From assembly GCA_029008875.1 (NCBI GenBank), contig JAQXJP010000007.1, positions 1-64,000 on the forward strand: a stretch of DNA of 64,000 bases, written 5' to 3'. Below the pieces are notes generated by a model. That model saw only the letters and a list, made by a program, of their open reading frames with translations. It made no database searches and was not told the origin of the DNA. The DNA is from Lachnospiraceae bacterium. Its GTDB lineage: Bacteria > Bacillota > Clostridia > Lachnospirales > Lachnospiraceae. Below are positions 37,664 to 46,372 of the stretch, piece after piece (the stretch's first letter is position 1; the number at the start of each line of letters is the position of its first letter). A program made the position numbers and the translations under genes.

Positions 37664-37825
37664 GGGGACGTATTTTAGACGAATGGGGACGTATCTTTTT
37701 CACTCCGGGGACGTATCTTTCGCGCGCGGGGACGTATCTTATACACAAAAAGAACACACTTTCCATCAGAAAATGTGTTCTTTTTGTGTATAAGATACGT
37801 CCCCGCGCGCGAAAGATACGTCCCT
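37664..37825. repeat. Cluster of GGGGACGTATCTT boxes forming a perfect 51-bp inverted repeat
   Basis: Four direct boxes (starting near 37664, 37685, 37707, 37728; 21-22 bp apart) and two inverted boxes (37793, 37813). The outer part is an exact 51-bp inverted repeat, 37708-37758 against 37774-37824, with a 15-nt loop. Its inner AAAAAGAACACA / TGTGTTCTTTTT stem works as a bidirectional terminator for the permease gene ending at 37828. The box arrangement is like REP-type elements, but no transposase is near. Confidence 0.92.
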
Positions 37826-37827
37826 AC

Positions 37828-39747
37828 TTATTCTTCCAATACCAGTTCATCCACCGATTCCAGCAGTCCCGTGTCCAGAAGAGCATCAATGATATTGGTG
37901 CAATCCTCATTAAAGCATATCCAAATATCGGAGTTGTTATACATGGCATCCTCCATATAGCCGCTCTCGTCATCCCCATAGTAATAGACGAAAGCACCCA
38001 CATTTGCGTAATAGGAATCCGACTGTTCTATTTCATCCATGTATTGCCGCTGTGCCCTTACCTCCAGATAGGCCGCATAGGATTTTTTCCCGCCGCCCAG
38101 AGCCTTCGGAGGATAGAGGATGCTCGACTGCAGATTTCCCTCCTCCACATCCCGCTGGATTGCCTTTACCAGTTTTTGTACATCAGCGCCGTCCGCTTCC
38201 CGGTTTTCGGAGTAATACCAGTCGGAGTCATAGATTTGAAGGCTGGCGTAATCGTACTGATCTTCCATCTCATAGAGTCCCGGTAAAAATCCCGGCACAA
38301 AATGCTCCGGATCCGACTCAAAAGCCAACAGCTTCTCCGTCAATGCCAAGGTCTCATCCTTGATCGGGTAATTGTAACGGCGGGAAACCGTCTTTCCATT
38401 CTTCAACTTGTAGGTGATGGAAAACCATCTGCTCTCCTCGTCGCCGTTTGCGTATTCCCTCATAACGTCCCGGTTCTCCACCGCCAGCCGGTGCATTTCC
38501 ATAACGCTGTCGATTTCATCCCCGTTCACCTTCACGTTGATGTAATCATCCACGGAAACACTCTCAATCTGGTCTGCCTCAGGAATATAGCAGGTTTCCT
38601 TGTACGCTTCATAGTAGCTTCCGCCGAAAATTGCAAGCATAAGCACCAGGAAGGCTGCCCCTTCCCCGAAAAGGCGCTTGGAAAACACCTTGAATTTCTT
38701 CTGCACAAACATTTCCGCAATCAAAAATCCCAGTGCGCCGAACAGGGTCCATTCCACAAGATAGAATGCCACGCTGAAATGGTTCATCGCGTCGTATACC
38801 ACATACTCCCCAAGCCATGCCAAGAAAACGCCGATGCCGATGCCGACACCCCATCGCAATACCGGCTTCAGGCAGGAGAATACCACCAGATCCCCCGCTT
38901 TTTCCATCTGCCGTTTCTTGTAAATCAGATAGCTTGCGGCAAGGAGCACCAATCCCACCGCAAAATAGATTGCAACCGCTCCGCCGCCCACGAAGGTGAT
39001 TCCGTCACAACGGTAGATTTTATCCACCCCATCAAGGGCATAGTGCACCCGGAAAAACACCCGGCGCATCAGGTAGTACAGCGGTGACAACCAACTGGCC
39101 TCAAACACGCGAAAGCCTTCAAAACTCAAACCGTATCCCATGCTGACCACCACCAGACGAACCAGCGCGCAGATACCCACATAAATCAGATTCCCTACGA
39201 GGAAAAACACCGGGACCGCAAACATCTGTCCCGTCAGCATTACGCAAAACACAACCAAAGAAAACATAAAAACAGCATAGGCAACCATAACCACTAGCCA
39301 GATTCCCAAATATTCCACATGGGGAGCGCCAAATCCCAGACACACCATCACTCCAAACAAAAAGGTGAGAATCAGCGGCACAATCAAAAACGCCAGCCCT
39401 GTAATCAGATTGGTGACATACAACTCTCCCCTGGTCACCGGAAAGGCGTGCATCATATTTGCGCTTCGGGCCTGAAACAGATAGTGGAACACCGCCATTC
39501 CCGTCAACAAAGCCATGGCGCACACAATCAGCAATCCGGTCTGCAGATCCAGCACATTCCCCACAACCTCATAAGCATCGCTCTGTGAAATTTCCCGGTT
39601 CCACTTCAGAATATATTGAAACCGCAGCCACAGAGAACCCGGTATCGTAAAGAGCAGTGCCAGCAGGTAGATTGCCCAAAGGGGCCAAAACAGCGTCACA
39701 TTCTTGCGAAACAGGGTAAAATTAAAACAGGATGTCTTTGACTTCAT
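37828..39747 (-). CDS. ABC-2-type permease with large C-terminal region
   Basis: 639 aa. An ABC-2-like membrane part (about seven helices in residues 15-385) and then a soluble C-terminal region (from about 400) of unknown function. Start 39747 has GGAGG 8 nt upstream. It overlaps the ATPase gene by 26 nt. HAFPVTRGELYVTNLITG near residue 95 is typical of the DUF6449-like/ABC-2 permeases linked to GntR operons. It exports an unknown substrate or takes part in envelope-stress sensing. Confidence 0.82.
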   Translation of the reverse strand: MKSKTSCFNFTLFRKNVTLFWPLWAIYLLALLFTIPGSLWLRFQYILKWNREISQSDAYEVVGNVLDLQTGLLIVCAMALLTGMAVFHYLFQARSANMMHAFPVTRGELYVTNLITGLAFLIVPLILTFLFGVMVCLGFGAPHVEYLGIWLVVMVAYAVFMFSLVVFCVMLTGQMFAVPVFFLVGNLIYVGICALVRLVVVSMGYGLSFEGFRVFEASWLSPLYYLMRRVFFRVHYALDGVDKIYRCDGITFVGGGAVAIYFAVGLVLLAASYLIYKKRQMEKAGDLVVFSCLKPVLRWGVGIGIGVFLAWLGEYVVYDAMNHFSVAFYLVEWTLFGALGFLIAEMFVQKKFKVFSKRLFGEGAAFLVLMLAIFGGSYYEAYKETCYIPEADQIESVSVDDYINVKVNGDEIDSVMEMHRLAVENRDVMREYANGDEESRWFSITYKLKNGKTVSRRYNYPIKDETLALTEKLLAFESDPEHFVPGFLPGLYEMEDQYDYASLQIYDSDWYYSENREADGADVQKLVKAIQRDVEEGNLQSSILYPPKALGGGKKSYAAYLEVRAQRQYMDEIEQSDSYYANVGAFVYYYGDDESGYMEDAMYNNSDIWICFNEDCTNIIDALLDTGLLESVDELVLEE

Positions 39748-40627
39748 AATTGTTTCCTCCCATTTCATAGATAAAGATTTCTTCCAGGGTGAGGGGAAGC
39801 ACATCCACGATAGCCATCCGATCCCCCTCTGTCATGATTGCTCCCGCTGCCTCCTTGGGGTTGCCCTTTACGATCATGGTGTACACACGCCCGGTGTTGG
39901 ACATGTGAAGCACCTCAAATTCCGGGGAAAGTTTCGGCATTCCCACCTGGCAAGCCACCTGTATCTTGCTGATGTTCCCCTGCAACTCGCTCAGGGAACG
40001 CTCCACGATAATTTTTCCCTTGTTCATGATGCCCACATGGTCGCAGACATCCTCCAACTCCCGCAGATTGTGGGAGGATACCAAAACCGTCATTTCCATC
40101 TCCCCCACCGCGGAGATCAGAAGGTTCCAGATCTGTCGACGCATCACCGGGTCCAGTCCGTCCACCGGTTCATCCAAGATCATAATCTCAGGCCTGCAGG
40201 AAATGGCAAGCCAAAACGCCACCTGCTTTTGCATTCCCTTGGACAACTGACGAATGTTTCTCCGCATATCAATATTCGGAAAATACTCCTGCATACGAAA
40301 AAACATTTTCTCGTCAAAACTGGGATACAATCCCCGATAAAATTTCATCATCTCCCTGGTATCTGCCTGGGCAAAAAAGAAAAAATCATCCGGAATAAAA
40401 GCGATTCTCTCCTTCACCCTGCGATTCTCAAAAATCGGTTCCCCCGCGATGCGGATATCCCCCGCATCCTGGCGATAGATTCCTGTGAGATGGCGAATCA
40501 GGGTGGATTTCCCCGCTCCGTTTGGTCCCACGAGACCATAGATATTTCCTTTTCCGACATGCATATTTACGCCGTCCAGGGCGCGAAATCCGTCGAATTT
40601 CTTTACCACCTGTTCTACTTTAATCAT
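39722..40627 (-). CDS. ABC transporter ATP-binding protein
   Basis: 301 aa. Walker A is GPNGAGKST near residue 36, the signature is LSKGMQKQVAF (divergent), Walker B is IMILDEPVDGLDP, and the H-loop is SSHNLRE. A C-terminal extension of about 80 residues follows. It overlaps gntR by 8 nt and the permease by 26 nt, making a tight three-gene unit. Confidence 0.93.
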   Translation of the reverse strand: MIKVEQVVKKFDGFRALDGVNMHVGKGNIYGLVGPNGAGKSTLIRHLTGIYRQDAGDIRIAGEPIFENRRVKERIAFIPDDFFFFAQADTREMMKFYRGLYPSFDEKMFFRMQEYFPNIDMRRNIRQLSKGMQKQVAFWLAISCRPEIMILDEPVDGLDPVMRRQIWNLLISAVGEMEMTVLVSSHNLRELEDVCDHVGIMNKGKIIVERSLSELQGNISKIQVACQVGMPKLSPEFEVLHMSNTGRVYTMIVKGNPKEAAGAIMTEGDRMAIVDVLPLTLEEIFIYEMGGNNYEVKDILF

Positions 40628-40997
40628 GGTTCTCCCTCCGCACTTGTATTTGCGTCACACGCCCAATCAGTTCTTCCCCCGACACGGATAAAAAGAACAA
40701 TTCCGAAACCAGCGCATCGAAGGAATCCAACAATTCCTCCGTTCTCTCCTGTGTAACATGAATCTCCTCCGCCACAAAAGTGCCTTTTCCGTTTTCCGAA
40801 CGGAGATATCCCTCCGCCTCCAAATCCCGGTAGGCTCTGGAAATCGTATTGGGATTGATGGTCAGTTTGGCCGCCAGTTCCCGGACGGAAGGAAGCTTCT
40901 CTCCCGGAAGCAGTGCCTCTGCCACAATCAGTTTTCGAATGCCATCCTTCACCTGCTCATAGATAGGTTTTGCATCTCGATAGTTTAACTGAATCAA
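40620..40997 (-). CDS. GntR-family regulator, YtrA type (TTG start)
   Basis: 125 aa with the winged helix PIYEQVKDGIRKLIVAEALL and LAAKLTINPNTISRAYRDLE, plus the short tail of the YtrA subfamily. The start is TTG at 40997, 8 nt after GGAGGG; the nearer ATG is followed at once by TAA, so TTG is the only workable start. It heads a three-gene operon and probably represses it through the palindromes at 41021-41078. Confidence 0.9.
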   Translation of the reverse strand: MIQLNYRDAKPIYEQVKDGIRKLIVAEALLPGEKLPSVRELAAKLTINPNTISRAYRDLEAEGYLRSENGKGTFVAEEIHVTQERTEELLDSFDALVSELFFLSVSGEELIGRVTQIQVRRENHD

Positions 40998-41020
40998 TTA
41001 CATATCCCTCCCACAAAAAT

Positions 41021-41090
41021 ACACTCTATCAAAAACGATAGAGTGTACTATCACAATTGATACACTATCAGTGTATCACATACCCTTCAA
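41021..41090 (-). promoter_or_regulatory. Promoter and operator palindromes of GntR-ABC operon
   Basis: On the minus strand, TTGAAG (41090-41085), 17 nt, TAGTGT (41067-41062). The palindrome TGATACACT-ATC-AGTGTATCA (41058-41078) covers the -10. A second inverted repeat ACACTCTATC / GATAGAGTGT (41021-41046) lies downstream and is followed by ATTTTTG, so it could also be a terminator for the M42 gene. Confidence 0.7.
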
Positions 41091-41119
41091 AATACAATGA
41101 AGTTAAAGGGAAGAAATTC

Positions 41120-42166
41120 TTAGGATTTTCTTAATGTGTCCGTGTACGCGGCAATCAGCTTCAGCGTGTTCTCCACACCGTCCCTGTGGCTGCGCTCGTA
41201 TCCGTGGGAGGCATACACCCCAGCCCCAATCAGACCGTGTCTGATATCATATCCCGCCGTCAGGGTGCAATCCACATCGGAACCGTAATAGGGATACACA
41301 TCCACCGCGTAGCCCAGCTTCTCCCTCTTGGCCGCCGCCATCAGGTTGGATACCACCTCGTAATTGTAGGGTCCCCTGGAATCCTTGGCGCAGATGGACA
41401 CCAGATGCTCGTCGCATTTCAGCCCGTCGCCCACGCAACCCATATCCACAGAGATCATCTCCGTCACGCCCGCCGGAAGAGATGCGGCGCCGCCGTGGCC
41501 CACCTCCTCATACACGGTAATATGGTGGTAAATCCTCTTTTGGGGTTGCACCTGTTCCTCCTTCAAGTACTTTGCATATCCCAGCAGAATTCCCACGCTC
41601 AATTTGTCATCCAGAAAACGGCTCTTGATGTATCCGGACTCTGTCACCCGGGTTCTGGGGTCAAAGCACACGATATCCCCATTCTCAATGCCCAGTTTTC
41701 TGGTATCCTCCTCGGATTTTACCGGCTCATCGATGACAACCTCCATGTCCTTGTATTCCCGCTTTGCGTCACTGTAGTCACCGTTCACGTGGATGGAGGC
41801 ATTGTCCAGCTGGAAGGTTCCCTCGTAGATACCGTTGTTCTTGGTGATGATTTTTACATTTTCCGCCTCCCCGTTGTTGGGGTTCATTCCACCCAGCGGG
41901 GAAAGTCGTAAGTACCCGTTACTTTTAATCTCACAGACCATTCCCCCAAGCGTATCGGTATGGGCGGCAAGCACCAGTCCGTCCTCCTTATCTTCTCCTC
42001 CCAGATCCACAATCACACCGCCCTTGACGGTTACTGTGGGCACGAATCCCAGGCTCTCGTACTCCTTACAGATAAACTCTACCGCGTTTGCCGTGTAGCC
42101 GGTGGGACTGTCGATGGACAACAATTTTTGTGTCACATCCATGATATAGTCCACATACTTTTTCAT
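41120..42166 (-). CDS. M42-family metallopeptidase (glutamyl/leucyl aminopeptidase)
   Basis: 348 aa. It has metal- and catalytic-site residues of family M42: AAHTDTLGG near 67, RFLDDKLSVG near 183, catalytic pair in TVYEEVGHGG near 216, DMGCVGDG near 240, and YASHGYERSHRD near the C-terminus. These form large cytosolic aminopeptidase assemblies; M42 was once named endoglucanase. Start 42166 has AAGGAGAT 6 nt upstream; ATG 42184 has none. It lies 19 nt after pgeF. Confidence 0.92.
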   Translation of the reverse strand: MKKYVDYIMDVTQKLLSIDSPTGYTANAVEFICKEYESLGFVPTVTVKGGVIVDLGGEDKEDGLVLAAHTDTLGGMVCEIKSNGYLRLSPLGGMNPNNGEAENVKIITKNNGIYEGTFQLDNASIHVNGDYSDAKREYKDMEVVIDEPVKSEEDTRKLGIENGDIVCFDPRTRVTESGYIKSRFLDDKLSVGILLGYAKYLKEEQVQPQKRIYHHITVYEEVGHGGAASLPAGVTEMISVDMGCVGDGLKCDEHLVSICAKDSRGPYNYEVVSNLMAAAKREKLGYAVDVYPYYGSDVDCTLTAGYDIRHGLIGAGVYASHGYERSHRDGVENTLKLIAAYTDTLRKS

Positions 42167-42185
42167 GTCATTATCTCCTTCCATT

Positions 42186-43052
42186 TCACGGGCGAATCAT
42201 CAAAAAAGCGCCCAGATTTCCCCTCTTGCCACAGCTTGCCCGATGGGAAAAAAGCAATTGCGGGTTACAGCAGGTACAGATATCGGTGGTTATGATATTC
42301 TCCGGCAAAACTCCCGCCTCCCGCAGCACAATCTCGTTTGCCCTCCAGAGGTTCAGCAAATACTTGGGATTTCCGTCCCCATCCGGCCCTTTCTCCGCCA
42401 GTATTTCTTCCTCCATCCCTTCGAAAGCCTTGGAAAAAGGTACCGCAACGTCCTCCCCCACCTCATAGCAGGCTCCACAGATGGATGGTCCGATGGCCAC
42501 AATGACATGGGCGGGTTCCGTCCCAAACTCCCGGTGCATGGCTTCCACGGTGCATTTTCCCATGCGCTCCACCGTCCCCCGCCACCCGGAATGGCTAAGA
42601 CCGATGGCACGGTGAACCGGGTCCACAAAATAGAGAGGAACACAGTCCGCGTAAAAAGTGGCAAGCGCAACTCCCGGCTCATTGGTGATCAGGCCGTCCA
42701 CGTCGGTGTAAGGCCTGGGCTTTGTCACTCCGTTGCCCCCATCCGCTTTCCCCACCCGAATCACGTTGGTGGTGTGGGTCTGGTCCGACGTCACAATCTG
42801 ATCCGGGGTTATCCCCAGAAAATCCGCAATTCTGCCGTAGTTTGCCGCAACCTTCCGCTCCTCATCCCCTCTTGTAAAGCTCAAATTCAGGGAGGCGAAC
42901 ATTCCCTCACTGACGCCTCCCATTCTTGTGGTAAAACAATGGGACACCATCCCGGTCTCGTTGATTTTCCGAAACTGCAACAGGGGGAGTTCATATTTGC
43001 CGAAGGCATCCTCCCCGCGATGGATGGCCCATGAAAAAACCGATTGCTTCAT
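42186..43052 (-). CDS. pgeF: Peptidoglycan editing factor PgeF / laccase-domain protein
   Basis: 288 aa of the YfiH/DUF152 family (laccase domain). Metal-site motifs: SDQTHTTNV near 86, FYADCVPLYF near 133, and HSGWRGTVE near 153. Family members remove wrongly placed L-Ser from muropeptides in E. coli or oxidise purine nucleosides; the activity here is not proven. It follows yraN by 19 nt. Confidence 0.93.
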   Translation of the reverse strand: MKQSVFSWAIHRGEDAFGKYELPLLQFRKINETGMVSHCFTTRMGGVSEGMFASLNLSFTRGDEERKVAANYGRIADFLGITPDQIVTSDQTHTTNVIRVGKADGGNGVTKPRPYTDVDGLITNEPGVALATFYADCVPLYFVDPVHRAIGLSHSGWRGTVERMGKCTVEAMHREFGTEPAHVIVAIGPSICGACYEVGEDVAVPFSKAFEGMEEEILAEKGPDGDGNPKYLLNLWRANEIVLREAGVLPENIITTDICTCCNPQLLFSHRASCGKRGNLGAFLMIRP

Positions 43053-43071
43053 ATGATAATATAATTTCCTT

Positions 43072-43443
43072 TCATCCTACAAATTCAAAAGCATTTTCCA
43101 CATGCTCTAACCTGCCGTCCCCATACACTGCAATCACATCGAAGCGGAAGCTTTGATCCTCCCCAAGCCCCCGCACGGAGCAGTAGAATAATGCCACACG
43201 GCTAATCTTTCTCTGTTTTTGATAGTTGACTGCCTCCAAAGGATTGCCGCAAGCGGCACTGTTTCGAAACTTCACCTCGTGAAAGACGATGGTATCCCCA
43301 TCCCGGGAGATAATATCAATCTCCCCGTACCGATTCCGGTAATTGCGTTCCAGAATAAGGTGACCTCTGCTCTCCAGGTAATCGGCCGCCATCTGCTCGT
43401 ACCCCGCGCCAACGCTCCGGTTGTTCCTCCTACAGGTATCCAT
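43072..43443 (-). CDS. YraN-family (UPF0102) endonuclease-like protein
   Basis: 123 aa. The PD-(D/E)XK core is intact: GEIDII (acidic pair) near 45 and VFHEVKFR near 56, with the family opening GAGYEQMAADYLESRG. The function is uncertain; the fold suggests DNA processing, and the gene is near rnhB in many Firmicutes. It overlaps the FlhB-C-like gene by 14 nt. Confidence 0.92.
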   Translation of the reverse strand: MDTCRRNNRSVGAGYEQMAADYLESRGHLILERNYRNRYGEIDIISRDGDTIVFHEVKFRNSAACGNPLEAVNYQKQRKISRVALFYCSVRGLGEDQSFRFDVIAVYGDGRLEHVENAFEFVG

Positions 43444-43750
43444 CCAATTTTCCCTTCATGCGATCCATATCGTCCACGAACACCAAAATCTCCGCCACCA
43501 CCTCGTACAATTCCGGTGGAATCATATCCCCGATTTTCAGTTTTGACAGGGTGTCCGCAAGTTTTCCGTCCTTGTACAAGGGAACGTCATTCTCCTTGGC
43601 GGTCTCGATAATCTTGTCCGCCACTGCCCCCGTTCCGGTGGCAAGAATTTTGGGAGCCTGCTCCCCAGGAACATATGCCACTGCCACTGCAGTTTTCTTA
43701 TCCTCGTCTTTTTTGGGAAAGAGAGGTCGAAACCCTTTTTCCTGTGCCAT
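43430..43750 (-). CDS. Orphan FlhB C-terminal-like protein (YlqH-type)
   Basis: 106 aa covering only the cytoplasmic export-switch part of FlhB/EscU. It has AVAVAYVPGEQAPKILATG near 20 and VPLYKDGKLADTLSKLKIG near 56; the self-cleaving NPTH motif of full FlhB is absent at the expected place (the sequence reads VAYVPG). B. subtilis ylqH is the equivalent, after ylqG in the rnhB cluster. Its role is unknown and it is not in a flagellar operon. It lies 1 nt after the FliK-like gene. Confidence 0.88.
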   Translation of the reverse strand: MAQEKGFRPLFPKKDEDKKTAVAVAYVPGEQAPKILATGTGAVADKIIETAKENDVPLYKDGKLADTLSKLKIGDMIPPELYEVVAEILVFVDDMDRMKGKLDGYL

Positions 43751-43751
43751 A

Positions 43752-45536
43752 CTATGCCCTCATATCAAAGGAATAACGGTGTACCAGCCCGGCGGATGGA
43801 GTATCCTTTTTCAAAAAGTCTTCCACAAAATTCACGCTCTTCCCCTCGTTTGCAACCGTGACATTACAATTGTAACCCTTTTCCCTAAGCCTTGCCTCCA
43901 ACCGGGGGACATATGCGTTCACCAGATTGTAGGTCTTGTCATTGTCAAAATAAAACTTGGTATCCACCTGTTTGCCCCGCATGCGCACGGAGACGTCCGT
44001 AGACCCCAGATGATCCATATCCAAGTGTAAAAAAGCCGACAGTTCCTCGCCCCCGGCCTGCAGATTCTTCTTGTTGGTGTAGACATACAACTCCCCGCTG
44101 GCGTTCTGCCCGGAAAGTTTCAGAGGAATCTGCACGTAGGTGTAGGCCTGGTTAATCTCGTTCATGAACTGGATATTGTTGCGAATATCCGCGGCAAGCT
44201 GGGAGATGTTCTGTGACTCCTGCCCGCTCACCTTCACGATGCTCTCAATCCGCTCCAGCTGGCTCTCCATCTTCTCGTAAAGTTTGCTCACCTTATCACT
44301 TACGCCCAAATCTTTCGGCTTTAAGAGCCACTGCTGCTCCATGGCATCCCTGACCAGCGCCTGGAATCCCCTGCCGGAAAACAGTGCCAACAGCAATTTT
44401 TGCTCCATAGCGCCGGAGTTGGCCAGCATATCCCGGATGGCTCCCAGCACTGCTACCGTGCTGTCCGTCGCCGCAAACTGCACACCGCTTAAGGGAACCG
44501 AAGTTTCCCCGTTTTCCCCTTCCGCAGCCTGAAGTTCCTGCCCCAGAAGATGATTAATCTGGGCATTCAACTCCCTCAATTCCCCTTTGCTCATGACGCT
44601 CCCCAGGGTGAAAGGAATCGGAAGCAGTTGTCTGTTATCCGCGGTGATGGTCTCTCCCTGTCCGCCCTGATTGGCTTCCACGCCCGGGCCGGCTTCCTCG
44701 CCTGGTTTCTCTGCCGGATTGCCCTCCGCCAATGTCTCTACAGCGGTAGCCTCTACAGGATTGCCATCCGCATCCAACATCTCGTCAGCCACCAGATTCA
44801 GGGACTCCCCGTTTATCATCTGTGCCAATTCCCCGGGAATCTCCACCTCGCCGGATAGACCTTCCGTGATGACGGAAAGCATCTCCCGCCCCATATCCTG
44901 TATCTGTTTAGCCGGGAGATTCTCGGAGATGAGTGTCTTGGGAAGCTCCATAATAAAATCATCCATAGCGCTCACAATCGCCTGTTTATCCGCCATGTAA
45001 TTCTGGAATTGGGAAGTGAATTCCGTCGTTGTGGGAATTCCCAGCTTTTGCATCTGTACCAGCGTCTGCACATCCACATCCCCGTTGGCCGAAACCACAC
45101 GGTACATCTCATTCAGGCTGGCCTTGTCGATGGACATCTGTTGCTCCATCATGGCATTCACCATGGACAGATTGCGCCCATCCACCGAGAGACCGGCAGC
45201 CTTCAGCGCATCCATCAGTGTGATGTTCATGCTGTTGCCCGCAACCGTGTAGGGTTTGATGGAAATAGTGCCCCCCTCGTTGGACTTCACCTGGAAAAAC
45301 ATGGACTGTCCCACAGTCAAAGACACTTTTCCCTCCAAACGGGCGGTGACCGTCTGTCCGTTGGAAAGCCCCAGCACTACCTGCCCGCTTTTCACGGAAT
45401 TCACCGTTCCCTCGAAGATATTGCCGGCCCCCATATCCTTGATGGAGGACACAATCTTGCTCACCCCGGTGGTGCCCGTCATCTGGGGTCTCTCCGTAGA
45501 ATTATGATATTGTCCCACCAAATCAGATATCTGCAT
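43752..45536 (-). CDS. FliK-like hook-length-control-domain protein (YlqG-type)
   Basis: 594 aa. The first 60 residues are Gly/Ser-rich; residues 60-270 are helical; 270-310 is a low-complexity Ala/Glu/Gly stretch. The C-terminal 140 residues resemble the Flg_hook domain of FliK (QIPLKLSGQNASGELYVYT, then LGSTDVSVRMRGKQVDTKF). The adjacent FlhB-C-like gene supports a FliK/FlhB-type pair. Its place after rnhB matches ylqG of B. subtilis; it probably has no part in a standard flagellum operon here. Confidence 0.75.
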   Translation of the reverse strand: MQISDLVGQYHNSTERPQMTGTTGVSKIVSSIKDMGAGNIFEGTVNSVKSGQVVLGLSNGQTVTARLEGKVSLTVGQSMFFQVKSNEGGTISIKPYTVAGNSMNITLMDALKAAGLSVDGRNLSMVNAMMEQQMSIDKASLNEMYRVVSANGDVDVQTLVQMQKLGIPTTTEFTSQFQNYMADKQAIVSAMDDFIMELPKTLISENLPAKQIQDMGREMLSVITEGLSGEVEIPGELAQMINGESLNLVADEMLDADGNPVEATAVETLAEGNPAEKPGEEAGPGVEANQGGQGETITADNRQLLPIPFTLGSVMSKGELRELNAQINHLLGQELQAAEGENGETSVPLSGVQFAATDSTVAVLGAIRDMLANSGAMEQKLLLALFSGRGFQALVRDAMEQQWLLKPKDLGVSDKVSKLYEKMESQLERIESIVKVSGQESQNISQLAADIRNNIQFMNEINQAYTYVQIPLKLSGQNASGELYVYTNKKNLQAGGEELSAFLHLDMDHLGSTDVSVRMRGKQVDTKFYFDNDKTYNLVNAYVPRLEARLREKGYNCNVTVANEGKSVNFVEDFLKKDTPSAGLVHRYSFDMRA

Positions 45537-45578
45537 AGCAACCTCACATCACATCAAAACTATCTTATGTATCGGCAA

Positions 45579-46340
45579 TCATATAAAATTCTTAATGAAA
45601 GAGGCGCGGTGAATCGGGGATGGTCCCACTTCTTTCAGCGCCGCAATATGGTCCGGTGAACCATAGCCTTTATTGGATGCGAAATGGTATTCCGGCATAA
45701 TCTTATCATACTCCACCATCAGTCGGTCCCTGGTAACTTTTGCTATGATGCTGGCAGCACCGATGGAGATGCTTTTTGCATCTCCCTTGATGATGGGAAC
45801 CTGTTTGATCTCCACCTTCGGAATGGTCACCGCATCATTCAGCAGCAAGGTGGGTGCAACCTCAAGTTTTTGAATCGCCTCCCGCATAGCCTCATAGGTG
45901 GCCTGAAGAATATTAATCTCATCAATTCTCTGGGGACTTGCCATTCCGATTCCTGTTGCAATGGCTTTTTCCATGATGACATCGTACAATTCCTCTCTCT
46001 TTTTCTCGGAGAGTTTCTTGGAGTCATTGATGTAGAGAATATCACAGTCCTTGGGCAAAATCACTGCGCCCGCCACAACGGGCCCGGCCAAAGGACCTCT
46101 GCCCACCTCGTCGATTCCGCAGATGAACTCGTAATCCGCATACTGCCTCTCGTACTCCCACAGCTTGTCCATGCGTGCCAGCTCCTGATTGTATTTTTCC
46201 AGTCGCTTCCGGGCGGTCTCCACCAGTTTCTGCACGCCGCCTCGCTTATCGGTGCTATATTCCTCAATAAATTCTTCCAGTTTTCTCTCATCGGTAACTG
46301 CCAACTGCTCTTTGATGGCTCCGACTGCCAACTCTGCCAT
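45579..46340 (-). CDS. rnhB: Ribonuclease HII
   Basis: 253 aa. It removes RNA from RNA-DNA hybrids and single ribonucleotides. The active-site block GIDEVGRGPLAGPVVAGAV lies near residue 75, with further acidic residues in YINDSKKLSEKKRE and later KGDAKSISIGAAS. Start 46340 (ATG) has GGGAG 9 nt upstream; a TTG at 46355 is less likely. An N-terminal extension of about 70 residues precedes the core, as in Firmicute RnhB. Confidence 0.96.
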   Translation of the reverse strand: MAELAVGAIKEQLAVTDERKLEEFIEEYSTDKRGGVQKLVETARKRLEKYNQELARMDKLWEYERQYADYEFICGIDEVGRGPLAGPVVAGAVILPKDCDILYINDSKKLSEKKREELYDVIMEKAIATGIGMASPQRIDEINILQATYEAMREAIQKLEVAPTLLLNDAVTIPKVEIKQVPIIKGDAKSISIGAASIIAKVTRDRLMVEYDKIMPEYHFASNKGYGSPDHIAALKEVGPSPIHRASFIKNFI

Positions 46341-46372
46341 ACGCTTCTCTCCCAATGTACCTTATCTGTCTC

